DNA of 10,784 nucleotides from Paludibacter sp. (GTDB lineage Bacteria > Bacteroidota > Bacteroidia > Bacteroidales > Paludibacteraceae): the NCBI GenBank assembly GCA_028748945.1, contig JAQTOL010000066.1:1-10784 (forward strand), read 5' to 3'. Shown one piece after another: positions 1-6,974 of the stretch. The notes below the pieces were generated by a model that was not told the origin of the DNA, made no database searches, and saw only the letters and a program-made list of their open reading frames with translations. A program made the translations under genes and the position numbers. Every line of letters begins with the position of its first letter. Position 1 is the stretch's first letter.

Positions 1-1209
1 TGAAGCACCGGCACTGGCATTGTTATTCATGGCATTTCTACCCGAAGAGTTCATAAAGGAAAGGTTTTCCCCGATTTTCAACCAGGACCGTACATTGTGT
101 GAAGTATTTACACGTAAAGTAAACCGATTATAGTTCGAGCCAATAATCGTACCTTCCTGATTAAACCAGCCGGCACTTATTGCGTATGTAGATGTTTTAC
201 TACCACCATCAAACGAAATGTAATGGTTTTGAATGGTTGCATCTTTTTTGAAAACCTGATCCTGCCAATCGGTATCAACAGTTGTATAATCCATACCCTG
301 TGGGTAAGTAGCCGAAGCAATTTTTGGGAAATAGGGAGACTTTTTCCCCGTTAAATACGACTCAATCCATTTATTTAATCCATTTGCAACTAAATAATCG
401 TTTGAACCATTTAAGGTGGAGAAAGTTTGGGCAAATTCATCCCGTCCCATTAAACTGAGTTTATTCCAACGGTTTTGTACTCCAAAATAGGTGTCAACAG
501 AAATATTTCCTTTTGGATTATCGGTACCTCGCTTGGTGGTAACCAAAATTACTCCGTTTGCACCACGCGAACCGAAAATAGCAGTGGCTGAAGCATCTTT
601 TAAAATTTCAGTAGAAGCAATATCGCTTGGACTTAAGAAACTAATGTCGCTCAGAATCACTCCATCTACCACATAAATAGGACTGGCATCACCTGTTATC
701 GTTCCAATTCCACGGATCCTCACCTGAGCTGCTGCTCCGGGTTGACCGCTATTGGCATTGACAGTAACACCTGCTGCACGTCCCTGTAATGCCTGATCAA
801 TTCCTGAAACGGGAACCTGTTTCATTTTTTCGGAACTAATGGAGGTAACCGCACCGGTTAAATCGCTTTTTTTCATGGTACCATATCCAATGGCCACAAC
901 CTCATCCAACATTTTAGTATCTGCCTGTAATACTACTTTTAATACTAAGTTCGATTTCACCTCTTTGATTTGTTCGGTATAACCGATATAAGAAAATCCC
1001 AGCGATTTTCCCTGTGGTACATTGATAGAGAACTTTCCATCTACGTCGGTAATTGTTCCCATTCCGGTTACACCTTTTACCAGAACATTTACACCCGGAA
1101 GCGGAAGCCCATCTTCGGCTGCGGTAACAACTCCTGATACCTGCCAGGTTTGAGAAAACAGAACGAGACTGAAAAACAGACTCAAACAAAGTAAAAATGC
1201 TTTCTTCAT
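1..1209 (-). CDS. SusC/RagA-family TonB-linked outer-membrane transporter, N-terminal part (C-terminus outside window)
   Basis: Reading the minus strand from the ATG at 1207-1209 gives 403 uninterrupted codons to the left edge. Residues 1-20 (MKKAFLLCLSLFFSLVLFSQ) form a signal peptide. Residues about 23-96 are a CarboxypepD_reg-like beta-sandwich typical of SusC proteins (SGVVTAAEDGLPLPGVNV, then DVDGKFSINVP and SYIGY). Residues 101-110 (LDEVVAIGYG) are the usual TonB-box/plug entry. The plug follows, with the SusC signature near residues 164-183 (RIRGIGTITGDASPIYVVDG) and SRGANGVILVTTKRG after it. The rest is the start of the 22-strand barrel. The family imports oligosaccharides (sometimes peptides) across the outer membrane together with a SusD lipoprotein and TonB-ExbBD. 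SusD would be expected just beyond the left edge. The gene is divergent from the membrane regulator at 1502, a common control arrangement. The family call is secure; the substrate is unknown. Confidence 0.95.
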   Translation of the reverse strand, partial: MKKAFLLCLSLFFSLVLFSQTWQVSGVVTAAEDGLPLPGVNVLVKGVTGMGTITDVDGKFSINVPQGKSLGFSYIGYTEQIKEVKSNLVLKVVLQADTKMLDEVVAIGYGTMKKSDLTGAVTSISSEKMKQVPVSGIDQALQGRAAGVTVNANSGQPGAAAQVRIRGIGTITGDASPIYVVDGVILSDISFLSPSDIASTEILKDASATAIFGSRGANGVILVTTKRGTDNPKGNISVDTYFGVQNRWNKLSLMGRDEFAQTFSTLNGSNDYLVANGLNKWIESYLTGKKSPYFPKIASATYPQGMDYTTVDTDWQDQVFKKDATIQNHYISFDGGSKTSTYAISAGWFNQEGTIIGSNYNRFTLRVNTSHNVRSWLKIGENLSFMNSSGRNAMNNNASAGAS

Positions 1210-1292
1210 ACTTTTAGACTTAATTAATAATATGTTTTTGATTTTTCGGTTATGTTCAATTCCGATTATAAAATTATCAAAATTGTACTCTG

Positions 1293-1324
1293 CAAATATA
1301 GATGCATATGGTCTGATATAAAAA
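1293..1324 (-). promoter_or_regulatory. Candidate Bacteroidota-type promoter of the SusC gene
   Basis: On the minus strand, TATATTTG (1293-1300) matches the Bacteroidota -7 consensus TAnnTTTG exactly. About 19-20 bases upstream lies a T-run (1320-1324) where the -33 TTTG box should be; the final G is missing. Transcription would begin near 1286, leaving a leader of about 75-80 bases before the ATG at 1209. The -33 match is imperfect, and no mapped start site is available. Confidence 0.5.
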
Positions 1325-1473
1325 TATTTTACCTCACATTAATTCAATAATTCATGAAATAAGATACACAATATTACTACAATAATAATTGTTTATCGTT
1401 GATTTTCTGATATATAAAAAATAACATGTTCTATAACATATTTCACACATGATTTCAACTAATATAAATATGC

Positions 1474-1481
1474 TAATATTG
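1474..1481 (+). promoter_or_regulatory. Possible -7 element for the regulator gene
   Basis: TAATATTG matches TAnnTTTG at seven of eight positions. It would start transcription near 1488, giving a leader of about 13 bases to the ATG at 1502 or about 37 bases to the ATG at 1526. No good -33 TTG box is seen at the expected spacing, so the call is weak. CTAATAT occurs twice here (1459-1465 and 1473-1479), the second copy overlapping this element. Confidence 0.25.
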
Positions 1482-1501
1482 AAGTAAATATAATCTACAT
1501 T

Positions 1502-4414
1502 ATGAGAATTAAACAATCGTATACAATGAAAACTGTCATTAATATTTTGTTTTTATGCTGCATCCAATTATCATCATTTGCATATCAACCGATGGTGCGC
1601 AATTTTACACGTGATAATTACAAATCCGGAACACAAAATTGGGGTATTTCACAGGATGAGTCAAACTGCATGTATTTTGCAAACAATTCCGGATTATTAA
1701 AATTCGATGGAGAAAACTGGTCACATGTACCTATAAAAAACGGAACGAATGTGCGTTCAATACTATGTACCGGTGATGGCAGAATATACGCCGCCACATT
1801 TAATGAGTTTGGATACTTTCAGGAAAGGCAAAACGGGCAACTCGAATATTATTCATTAGTCAATAAATTAGGGAAGGACCGGATTATTTCAAATGAACTA
1901 TATAATATACAAGAAGGAAATAAGAAAATCTACTTTCAGGCTGAAAAATCGATTTATGAGTACGATGGAGATACTATAACAAAATATCCTTTTGATAATA
2001 AGATAGATGCTTCCGCCTTTGTCCAAAATGTCTTGTTTGTTGTGAGTTCTCAAAAGGGAGCTTTTATGCTGACCGGGAATATATTTGTCAATATTCCCGG
2101 CTCTGAAGTTCTTATTAACAAAAAAGTTTGTTCTATTTTAGCTTTTCAGAAGAATAAAATTTTGTTTGTTACCAGCTTCAATGGAGTTTTTCTTTACGAT
2201 GGAATATCATTTGTTCCTTTTAATACAGGAATTGATGATTTTTTAAAGACCAATCAGGTTTTCTGTGCTACTACTAACGGGAAGCAATTGGTTTTTGGTA
2301 CTGTACAACGTGGAATTGCAGTACTGAATATTGCAGATAGAAGTATAATTTATTCAAATACTTTTACCGGATTGCAAAACAATACAGTACTGAGTGTTGC
2401 ATTCGATAAACTTCAGAACTTATGGCTGGGCCTTGATAAAGGAATAGATTACGTTATGCTCAACAGCCCGATAATGAATATTTTTGGTACGAATAATTTA
2501 TATGGAGCCGGGTATACTTCTTTTTTAAAAAACAGCACCATGTATTTTGGAACAAATCAGGGACTCTATACTGCAAGTTATCCATTCCCTAACAGTCCAA
2601 TGCCTGTTCAATTAGAGTTGATAAAAGGTATGGAAGGACAAATCTGGTGTCTGACCAAAATTGACAACACACTTTTTTGCGGAAATGACAGGGGAGCTTA
2701 TATTATTTATCCCGATCATACCGAACGTATCAGCAATCTACAGGGAACCTGGTCGTTTAAATCATTACAAAGCCATCCCGGCTTAATTTTAGGATGCTCT
2801 TATCAGGGCTTGTTTATTTTGAAAAAAACAGGAAAACAATGGGAATTCTCCCATTTCATCAAAGGAAATTTTACCGAATCGAGCCCGATGTTTGAAGAAG
2901 AAGCCGATGGAACCATCTGGTTTAGTCATTGGCAAAAGGGAATGTTCAGACTAAAATTCAATGCATCCATGGACAGTATAATACAAGTTAAATTATACGA
3001 CACAACAAAAGGTTTTCCAAGCAATCAAAATAACACCGTATTTCGTGTTGCTAATGAAAATATCTTCTCATCGGAAAGTGGTTTTTATATCTACAATAAA
3101 AAAACTGACAAAATGGATCCATGTGCTAAATGGAATAAATTGTTTGGAAGTATACCCCGCTATATGCGATTACACGAGAGTAAAAATGGTGACGTATGGT
3201 GTGTGTCCGGGAAATTTGTGGGTTTAGCCAAAAAAACTCCGGGTAATAACTATCAAATGGATTCGCTTACTTATCATATTCTTCAATCCAAAATAATTAC
3301 CGGTTTCGAGCATTTTAATTTTATCAATGACAATGATTTAATTTTGAGCACCGAGGATGGATTCAGTTGGATAAATACAAATAAGAAAATTGAATCAAAG
3401 AGTATTTTTAAAGTATTTCTGAACAATATAGTCATTACCAATGGAAAAGGACTGGATATTGGAAAAACGCTTAATCCCCGGGCAGCAACTGAAATGAATG
3501 TATTCACCCACAACCAGAATTCCTTACGATTTAATTTCATAGCTCCGGAATATAGAAACGAAGGATTGGTTCAATATAGTTACATGTTGGAAAACTACGA
3601 TGAAACATGGTCGGAATACAGTTATGACAATGTGAAGGAGTACACACAACTGCCTAAAGGAAATTATAAATTTAAGGTTCGCGCCCGGAATGTTCTGGAT
3701 AAAAAGGAAGCAACCTGCACTTATTCCTTTACAATTCTACCAGCCTGGTATGAAAGTAAAGTGGCATTAGCCGGATATGTTCTGATAATATTATTATTGA
3801 TAACCGGAATAATTGTATGGATTAATCATCGGTCTAAAAAAGGGGCTCGCGAGATGGAAAAACAAAAAGAAATTGAATTCAGCGAACAAAAAAGGCACTT
3901 TGAAACCGAAACAACCGAGAAGAAGAAGGAAATAAAGGAGTTAAAAAACCAACAATTACAATATGAACTCAGACATAAATCGCAGGAATTGGCTAGTTCG
4001 ACTATGAACCTGATTCGCAAAAATGAAATTTTACTTGAAATAATGGATAATCTATCCAAAGTAACCAATGATATAAATTCAAATCAGGATACTAAAACGG
4101 TTCTTTCCCGAATCAATAAGATGGAGAGAAACATAAAACAAAATATTGAGAACGATGCAAACTGGAAACGTTTTGAAGAAAACTTTGATTTGGTATACGA
4201 AAACTATTTAAAACGATTAAGTGAAATGTATCCGGATTTAAACACCAGTGATAAAAAGCTTTGTGCCTACTTAAAGATGGATCTTTCTACCAAAGATATC
4301 GCTCAGTTAATGAATATTTCCATTCGAAGTATCGAAATGAACCGGTACCGTTTACGAAAGAAGATGGATCTCGACAGAGAAGTTAATTTAGGAGAATACC
4401 TGCAAAAGCTATAA
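1502..4414 (+). CDS. One-component transmembrane regulator: periplasmic beta-propeller/Y_Y_Y sensor, TM helix, coiled coil, LuxR-type HTH
   Basis: Residues 9-27 (MKTVINILFLCCIQLSSFA) form a signal peptide. Residues about 40-640 are repeated propeller blades (Reg_prop-like), for example NWGISQDESNCMYFANNSG near 47, LQNLWLGLDKGIDYV, and GTIWFSHWQKGMF. Residues about 661-747 are a triple-tyrosine (Y_Y_Y) domain with Y692, Y694, Y699, W703 and Y706, ending in KGNYKFKVRARN. Residues about 754-774 are one membrane helix. Residues about 780-905 are charged coiled coil. Residues 910-970 hold a helix-turn-helix (STKDIAQLMNISIRSIEMNR). No histidine-kinase H-box or ATP-binding motif and no receiver domain is present, so it differs from hybrid two-component PUL sensors and recalls SusR-type direct regulators. 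It should sense a periplasmic ligand and act on DNA from the inner membrane. Its position next to a divergent SusC gene and galK/galM suggests it controls them (inference). An in-frame ATG at 1526 is an equally plausible start, since the signal peptide begins there. Confidence 0.9.
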   Translation: MRIKQSYTMKTVINILFLCCIQLSSFAYQPMVRNFTRDNYKSGTQNWGISQDESNCMYFANNSGLLKFDGENWSHVPIKNGTNVRSILCTGDGRIYAATFNEFGYFQERQNGQLEYYSLVNKLGKDRIISNELYNIQEGNKKIYFQAEKSIYEYDGDTITKYPFDNKIDASAFVQNVLFVVSSQKGAFMLTGNIFVNIPGSEVLINKKVCSILAFQKNKILFVTSFNGVFLYDGISFVPFNTGIDDFLKTNQVFCATTNGKQLVFGTVQRGIAVLNIADRSIIYSNTFTGLQNNTVLSVAFDKLQNLWLGLDKGIDYVMLNSPIMNIFGTNNLYGAGYTSFLKNSTMYFGTNQGLYTASYPFPNSPMPVQLELIKGMEGQIWCLTKIDNTLFCGNDRGAYIIYPDHTERISNLQGTWSFKSLQSHPGLILGCSYQGLFILKKTGKQWEFSHFIKGNFTESSPMFEEEADGTIWFSHWQKGMFRLKFNASMDSIIQVKLYDTTKGFPSNQNNTVFRVANENIFSSESGFYIYNKKTDKMDPCAKWNKLFGSIPRYMRLHESKNGDVWCVSGKFVGLAKKTPGNNYQMDSLTYHILQSKIITGFEHFNFINDNDLILSTEDGFSWINTNKKIESKSIFKVFLNNIVITNGKGLDIGKTLNPRAATEMNVFTHNQNSLRFNFIAPEYRNEGLVQYSYMLENYDETWSEYSYDNVKEYTQLPKGNYKFKVRARNVLDKKEATCTYSFTILPAWYESKVALAGYVLIILLLITGIIVWINHRSKKGAREMEKQKEIEFSEQKRHFETETTEKKKEIKELKNQQLQYELRHKSQELASSTMNLIRKNEILLEIMDNLSKVTNDINSNQDTKTVLSRINKMERNIKQNIENDANWKRFEENFDLVYENYLKRLSEMYPDLNTSDKKLCAYLKMDLSTKDIAQLMNISIRSIEMNRYRLRKKMDLDREVNLGEYLQKL

Positions 4415-4528
4415 ATAATTTAGTTGGACTTGAATAAATAGACAAATAAATAAGCTGATATGGCTACTCCTTTCGTTATTGAAGTTATATTTCTTTAATT
4501 ATGCTCTAAAACATGAAATGAATTCGGG

Positions 4529-4544
4529 AAAGCAGGGCTTTTTT
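4529..4544 (+). terminator. Weak intrinsic terminator candidate after the regulator gene
   Basis: AAAGC (4529-4533) pairs with GCTTT (4537-4541) around the three-base loop AGG and is followed by TTT. Two flanking G-T wobbles could extend the stem. It lies about 115 bases beyond the regulator stop and just ahead of galK. The stem is short, so read-through into galK is possible. Confidence 0.3.
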
Positions 4545-4549
4545 GAGTT

Positions 4550-4561
4550 AATTTGCAAATT
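4550..4561. promoter_or_regulatory. 12-bp perfect palindrome in the galK leader, possible operator
   Basis: AATTTGCAAATT is its own reverse complement and ends 26 bases before the galK ATG. It overlaps a near match (TTAATTTG, 4548-4555, seven of eight) to the Bacteroidota -7 consensus. A protein bound here would cover a transcription start for galK. No good -33 box precedes it, and A/T-rich palindromes of this size can arise by chance. Confidence 0.3.
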
Positions 4562-4587
4562 GGAAAAATAACTTTAATAATTATTAT

Positions 4588-5745
4588 ATGACCGTACAAG
4601 AATTAAAAACAGCTTTCGTTGCTGCTTATGGCCAGGAGGCTGAGGCAGTGTATTTTGCTCCGGGGCGAGTAAACCTGATTGGTGAACATACCGATTACAA
4701 TGGTGGTTCCGTATTTCCATGCGCTTTGAGTTTTGGAACTTATTTATTACTTCGCAAAAACGGAGGAAAAACAGTAAAATTCCGCTCGTTAAACCAACCT
4801 GAAGTAATTGAACTGGGTCTTGAACAACTTACCACACCTCTTGATAAGGTTTGGGTTAACTATCCGTTAGGTGTTTTTGCTCAATTTGTAAAACGTGGCG
4901 TGGAGATTAAAGAAGGATTTGACATCCTGATTTGGGGTGATGTTCCTAACGGAGCCGGACTTTCTTCGTCTGCATCACTTGAAGTTGTTACAGCCTTTGC
5001 GCTTAACGACCAACTGAAAACAGGTTACAACCGCACCGTATTAGCACAAATCGGTCAAAAAGCCGAACACGAATTTGCTTTTGTCATGTGCGGTATCATG
5101 GATCAGTTTGCTGCAGCAAACGGAGCTAAAGACAGTGCCATACATTTAAATTGCGATACACTCCAATTCGAATTGGTACCGGTAAAACTGAAAGGTGTAA
5201 AGATTCTTATCTCAAACACTCATAGCCCACATAAACTGGATTCAGGTGCTTACAACCAACGCGTATCCGAATGTAAAAAAGCTGTTGAGCAGTTAAATAC
5301 CGTTCGTCCGTTGAAATACCTGGCCGAACTGACCGAAGCTGAATTCAAATCCATCGAATCAGCCATTACCGACCCGGTTGCTCACAAACGTGCCCGCCAC
5401 GTTGTTGGTGAAGTTCAAAGTACCAGCGATGCTGTGAAAGCATTGAAAGCAAATGATCTGGTATTATTTGGAAAATTAATGAATCCTTCACACGTATCCT
5501 TGCGTGATGATTATGAAGTGACAGGACCTGAATTGGATTGCATGGCCGAAGAAGCCTGGAAGATTGATGGCGTTATCGGTTCGCGTATGACCGGTGGTGG
5601 TTTTGGCGGTTGCACAGTTTCATTGGTAAAAGATGAAGCTATCGACACATTTATTGCAAAAGTTGGCGCAGCATACGAAGCTAAAATCGGCATCAAACCC
5701 GAGTTTTACATTGCTGAGATCGGCGACGGAGCATGTAAATTGTAA
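4588..5745 (+). CDS. galK: Galactokinase
   Basis: This is a cytoplasmic GHMP-family kinase that phosphorylates alpha-D-galactose at C1 with ATP, the first committed step of the Leloir pathway. All family landmarks are visible in 385 residues, the usual length. The galactokinase signature is at residues 25-40 (PGRVNLIGEHTDYNGG), and R27 and D36 are expected to contact substrate. The ATP-binding GHMP loop is at 117-130 (GDVPNGAGLSSSAS). MCGIMDQFA carries the expected catalytic Asp at D172. The C-terminal glycine motif is at 334-342 (MTGGGFGGC). The ATG at 4588 follows an A/T-rich leader lacking a clear Shine-Dalgarno, as usual in Bacteroidota, and places the signature at its normal distance from the N-terminus. 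galM follows 95 bases downstream on the same strand, so co-transcription is plausible despite an intervening hairpin. galT and galE are not in the window. Confidence 0.97.
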   Translation: MTVQELKTAFVAAYGQEAEAVYFAPGRVNLIGEHTDYNGGSVFPCALSFGTYLLLRKNGGKTVKFRSLNQPEVIELGLEQLTTPLDKVWVNYPLGVFAQFVKRGVEIKEGFDILIWGDVPNGAGLSSSASLEVVTAFALNDQLKTGYNRTVLAQIGQKAEHEFAFVMCGIMDQFAAANGAKDSAIHLNCDTLQFELVPVKLKGVKILISNTHSPHKLDSGAYNQRVSECKKAVEQLNTVRPLKYLAELTEAEFKSIESAITDPVAHKRARHVVGEVQSTSDAVKALKANDLVLFGKLMNPSHVSLRDDYEVTGPELDCMAEEAWKIDGVIGSRMTGGGFGGCTVSLVKDEAIDTFIAKVGAAYEAKIGIKPEFYIAEIGDGACKL

Positions 5746-5766
5746 CCCCCTGCCCCCTAAAGGGGG
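5746..5766 (-). repeat. C/G-run palindromic repeat, copy 1 (after galK stop)
   Basis: The order is CCCCC, TG, CCCCC, TAAA, GGGGG, beginning at the base after the galK TAA. On the minus strand this reads CCCCCTTTAGGGGG, two bases, GGGGG, the same order as copies 2 and 3. The 14-base core is perfectly complementary to the core of copy 2 (5817-5830), and the outer C-run (5746-5750) can pair with GGGGG at 5833-5837. The two copies therefore form an inverted pair across the galK-galM gap. It looks like a dispersed extragenic repeat rather than a gene part. Confidence 0.75.
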
Positions 5767-5783
5767 TTCCGGGGAACTTTTTT
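5753..5783 (+). terminator. Candidate intrinsic terminator or attenuating hairpin between galK and galM
   Basis: CCCCC/GGGGG (5753-5757 with 5762-5766, loop TAAA) forms a very stable hairpin. It is followed by a small second stem, GTTC-CGGG-GAAC (5766-5777), and then six T residues (5778-5783). Either stem next to the T-run could end or attenuate transcription after galK. An alternative nested fold pairs CCCC at 5747-5750 with GGGG at 5771-5774. Whether galM is expressed from read-through or its own promoter is not decided by the sequence. Confidence 0.4.
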
Positions 5784-5811
5784 AGTATATATTTTAATTA
5801 TCTCACAAATA

Positions 5812-5837
5812 CAAAGCCCCCTTTAGGGGGTTGGGGG
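5812..5837 (+). repeat. C/G-run palindromic repeat, copy 2 (abutting galM start)
   Basis: The sequence reads CAAAG, CCCCC, TTTA, GGGGG, TT, GGGGG and ends three bases before the galM ATG at 5841. It shares the CAAAG prefix and orientation toward the downstream gene with copy 3. The CCCCCTTTAGGGGG core is a hairpin on its own, and the whole unit can pair with copy 1. It replaces the A-rich leader normally found upstream of Bacteroidota start codons. Confidence 0.75.
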
Positions 5838-5840
5838 TCT

Positions 5841-6881
5841 ATGAAAACAGCAAAAGAATTAGAACTTGAATTGAACGGAAAAGCGGTATCGCTTTTCACC
5901 TTGTTCAACAAAAAAGGAATGTCGGTCGACATAACCAATTACGGAGCAAAAATAATCCGCTTGATGGTTCCTGACAAAAACGGGAAATTCGACGATGTAG
6001 TACTTGCATTCGATACGTTGGAAGAAGTAATTGAAAAAGAAATTTACTTTGGCGCCATTTGCGGACGCTTTGCCAACCGCATTAAAGATGGTAAATTCAC
6101 ACTCGACGGTGTTGATTACACTCTTCCGGTCAATAACGGAACCAATTCCCTTCACGGCGGAATTCACGGTTACAACGAAAAAGTATGGGAAGTGAAATCC
6201 GTTTCACAACAGGAACTGGTATTGGCTTTATTTTCGCCCGATGGTGAAGAAGGTTATCCCGGCAATTTGAGCATTACGGCAACGTATATTTTGAGCGACG
6301 AAAACGAAATTAAAATTCATTACGAAGCAACGACGAATAAAGCAACTGTCATCGGGTTGACAAACCACTCCTACTTTAATCTAAAAGGAGCCGGCAACGG
6401 AACCATCAAAGATCATTTGTTGCAATTAAATGCCGATTTCTTTACCGTGTTGGATGAATCATTCGCTTTGACCGGCGAAATTCGTCCGGTAGCTGAAACT
6501 CCGTTCGATTTCCGTAAAGCAACAAAAGTGGGAGAACGTATCGACGACGAAGTATATGTTCCGGGTTGGGGTATTGACAATAACTGGTGCATCCGCAAAG
6601 ACCAGCAAGGCGATTTAGCGTTGGCCGGAACCGTTTACGAACCAACAAGCGGACGTAAAATGGAAGTATTAACCACTCAACCGGGTGTTCAAATTTATAC
6701 AGGGAACTGGATTGATAAAGTCACAGGTAAAGAAGGAAAAATCTACGACCGTCAGGATGCCATTTGTCTGGAGACACAAGGTTTCCCCAATTCACCCAAT
6801 GTGGCACATTTTCCAAGTCCGGTACTTCGTCCCGAAGGAAAATACGACGAATGGTGTGTGTATAAATTTTCGGTGGAATAA
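5841..6881 (+). CDS. galM: Aldose 1-epimerase (galactose mutarotase)
   Basis: The enzyme interconverts beta- and alpha-D-galactose, supplying the alpha anomer used by galactokinase. At 346 residues it has the normal family length, and it starts without a signal peptide, so it is expected in the cytoplasm. Conserved motifs run in order: NYGAKI (33-38), GRFANRI (75-81), NSLHGG with substrate-binding/catalytic H105, SPDGEEGYPGNL, TNHSYFNL with the presumed acid H176, and ETQGFPNSPN with the presumed base E311. D246 in GWGIDNNW matches the conserved sugar-binding Asp; the usual following His (GYDHN in many homologues) is Asn here. galM follows galK on the same strand. Its ATG lies directly behind repeat copy 2, so translation starts from an unusual G-rich leader. 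No better in-frame start exists nearby, and the N-terminus aligns with the family. Confidence 0.95.
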   Translation: MKTAKELELELNGKAVSLFTLFNKKGMSVDITNYGAKIIRLMVPDKNGKFDDVVLAFDTLEEVIEKEIYFGAICGRFANRIKDGKFTLDGVDYTLPVNNGTNSLHGGIHGYNEKVWEVKSVSQQELVLALFSPDGEEGYPGNLSITATYILSDENEIKIHYEATTNKATVIGLTNHSYFNLKGAGNGTIKDHLLQLNADFFTVLDESFALTGEIRPVAETPFDFRKATKVGERIDDEVYVPGWGIDNNWCIRKDQQGDLALAGTVYEPTSGRKMEVLTTQPGVQIYTGNWIDKVTGKEGKIYDRQDAICLETQGFPNSPNVAHFPSPVLRPEGKYDEWCVYKFSVE

Positions 6882-6884
6882 GTT

Positions 6885-6919
6885 CATTTACAATTTAGTC
6901 ATTTACCATTTACTATTTA
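6885..6919 (+). repeat. Short CATTTAC-type heptamer repeats
   Basis: CATTTAC occurs at 6885-6891, 6900-6906 and 6907-6913. Degenerate units AATTTAG (6892-6898) and TATTTA (6914-6919) fill most of the remaining space, giving a near-tandem 7-base array between the galM stop and the terminator. No function is apparent. Confidence 0.5.
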
Positions 6920-6953
6920 AAAGCAGAGCTTCCGGTTGGTGGCTCTGCTTTTT
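6919..6953. terminator. Bidirectional intrinsic terminator between galM and the convergent glycosidase gene
   Basis: AAAAGCAGAGC (6919-6929) pairs perfectly with GCTCTGCTTTT (6942-6952) over 11 bp with a 12-base loop. A T-run ends the plus strand, and the A-run at the left gives a T-run on the minus strand. It lies 37 bases after galM and 21 bases after the minus-strand stop, exactly where two convergent units need termination. Confidence 0.9.
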
Positions 6954-6974
6954 CTTATTACTAATCACATATTT

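Noticed and set aside
491..676. 61-codon plus-strand open frame
   Set aside because: It is antisense to the clear SusC plug domain, has no recognisable motif and no leader of its own.
914..1189. 91-codon minus-strand open frame
   Set aside because: It is the same strand but the wrong frame within SusC. The true frame from 1209 carries the signal peptide, CarboxypepD-like domain and plug motifs.
1210..1501. Small RNA or riboswitch in the divergent region
   Set aside because: No stable structured element or recognisable riboswitch core is visible; the region is A/T-rich with only short dyads.
1502..4414. Hybrid two-component histidine kinase
   Set aside because: The sensor half resembles that class, but no H-box, ATP-binding motifs or receiver lie between the TM helix and the HTH.
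5746..5837. Mini insertion element bounded by copies 1 and 2 as terminal inverted repeats
   Set aside because: The inverted arms could suggest a MITE, but only about 50 bases lie between them. I see no target-site duplication, and copy 3 occurs alone, so a dispersed repeat is simpler.
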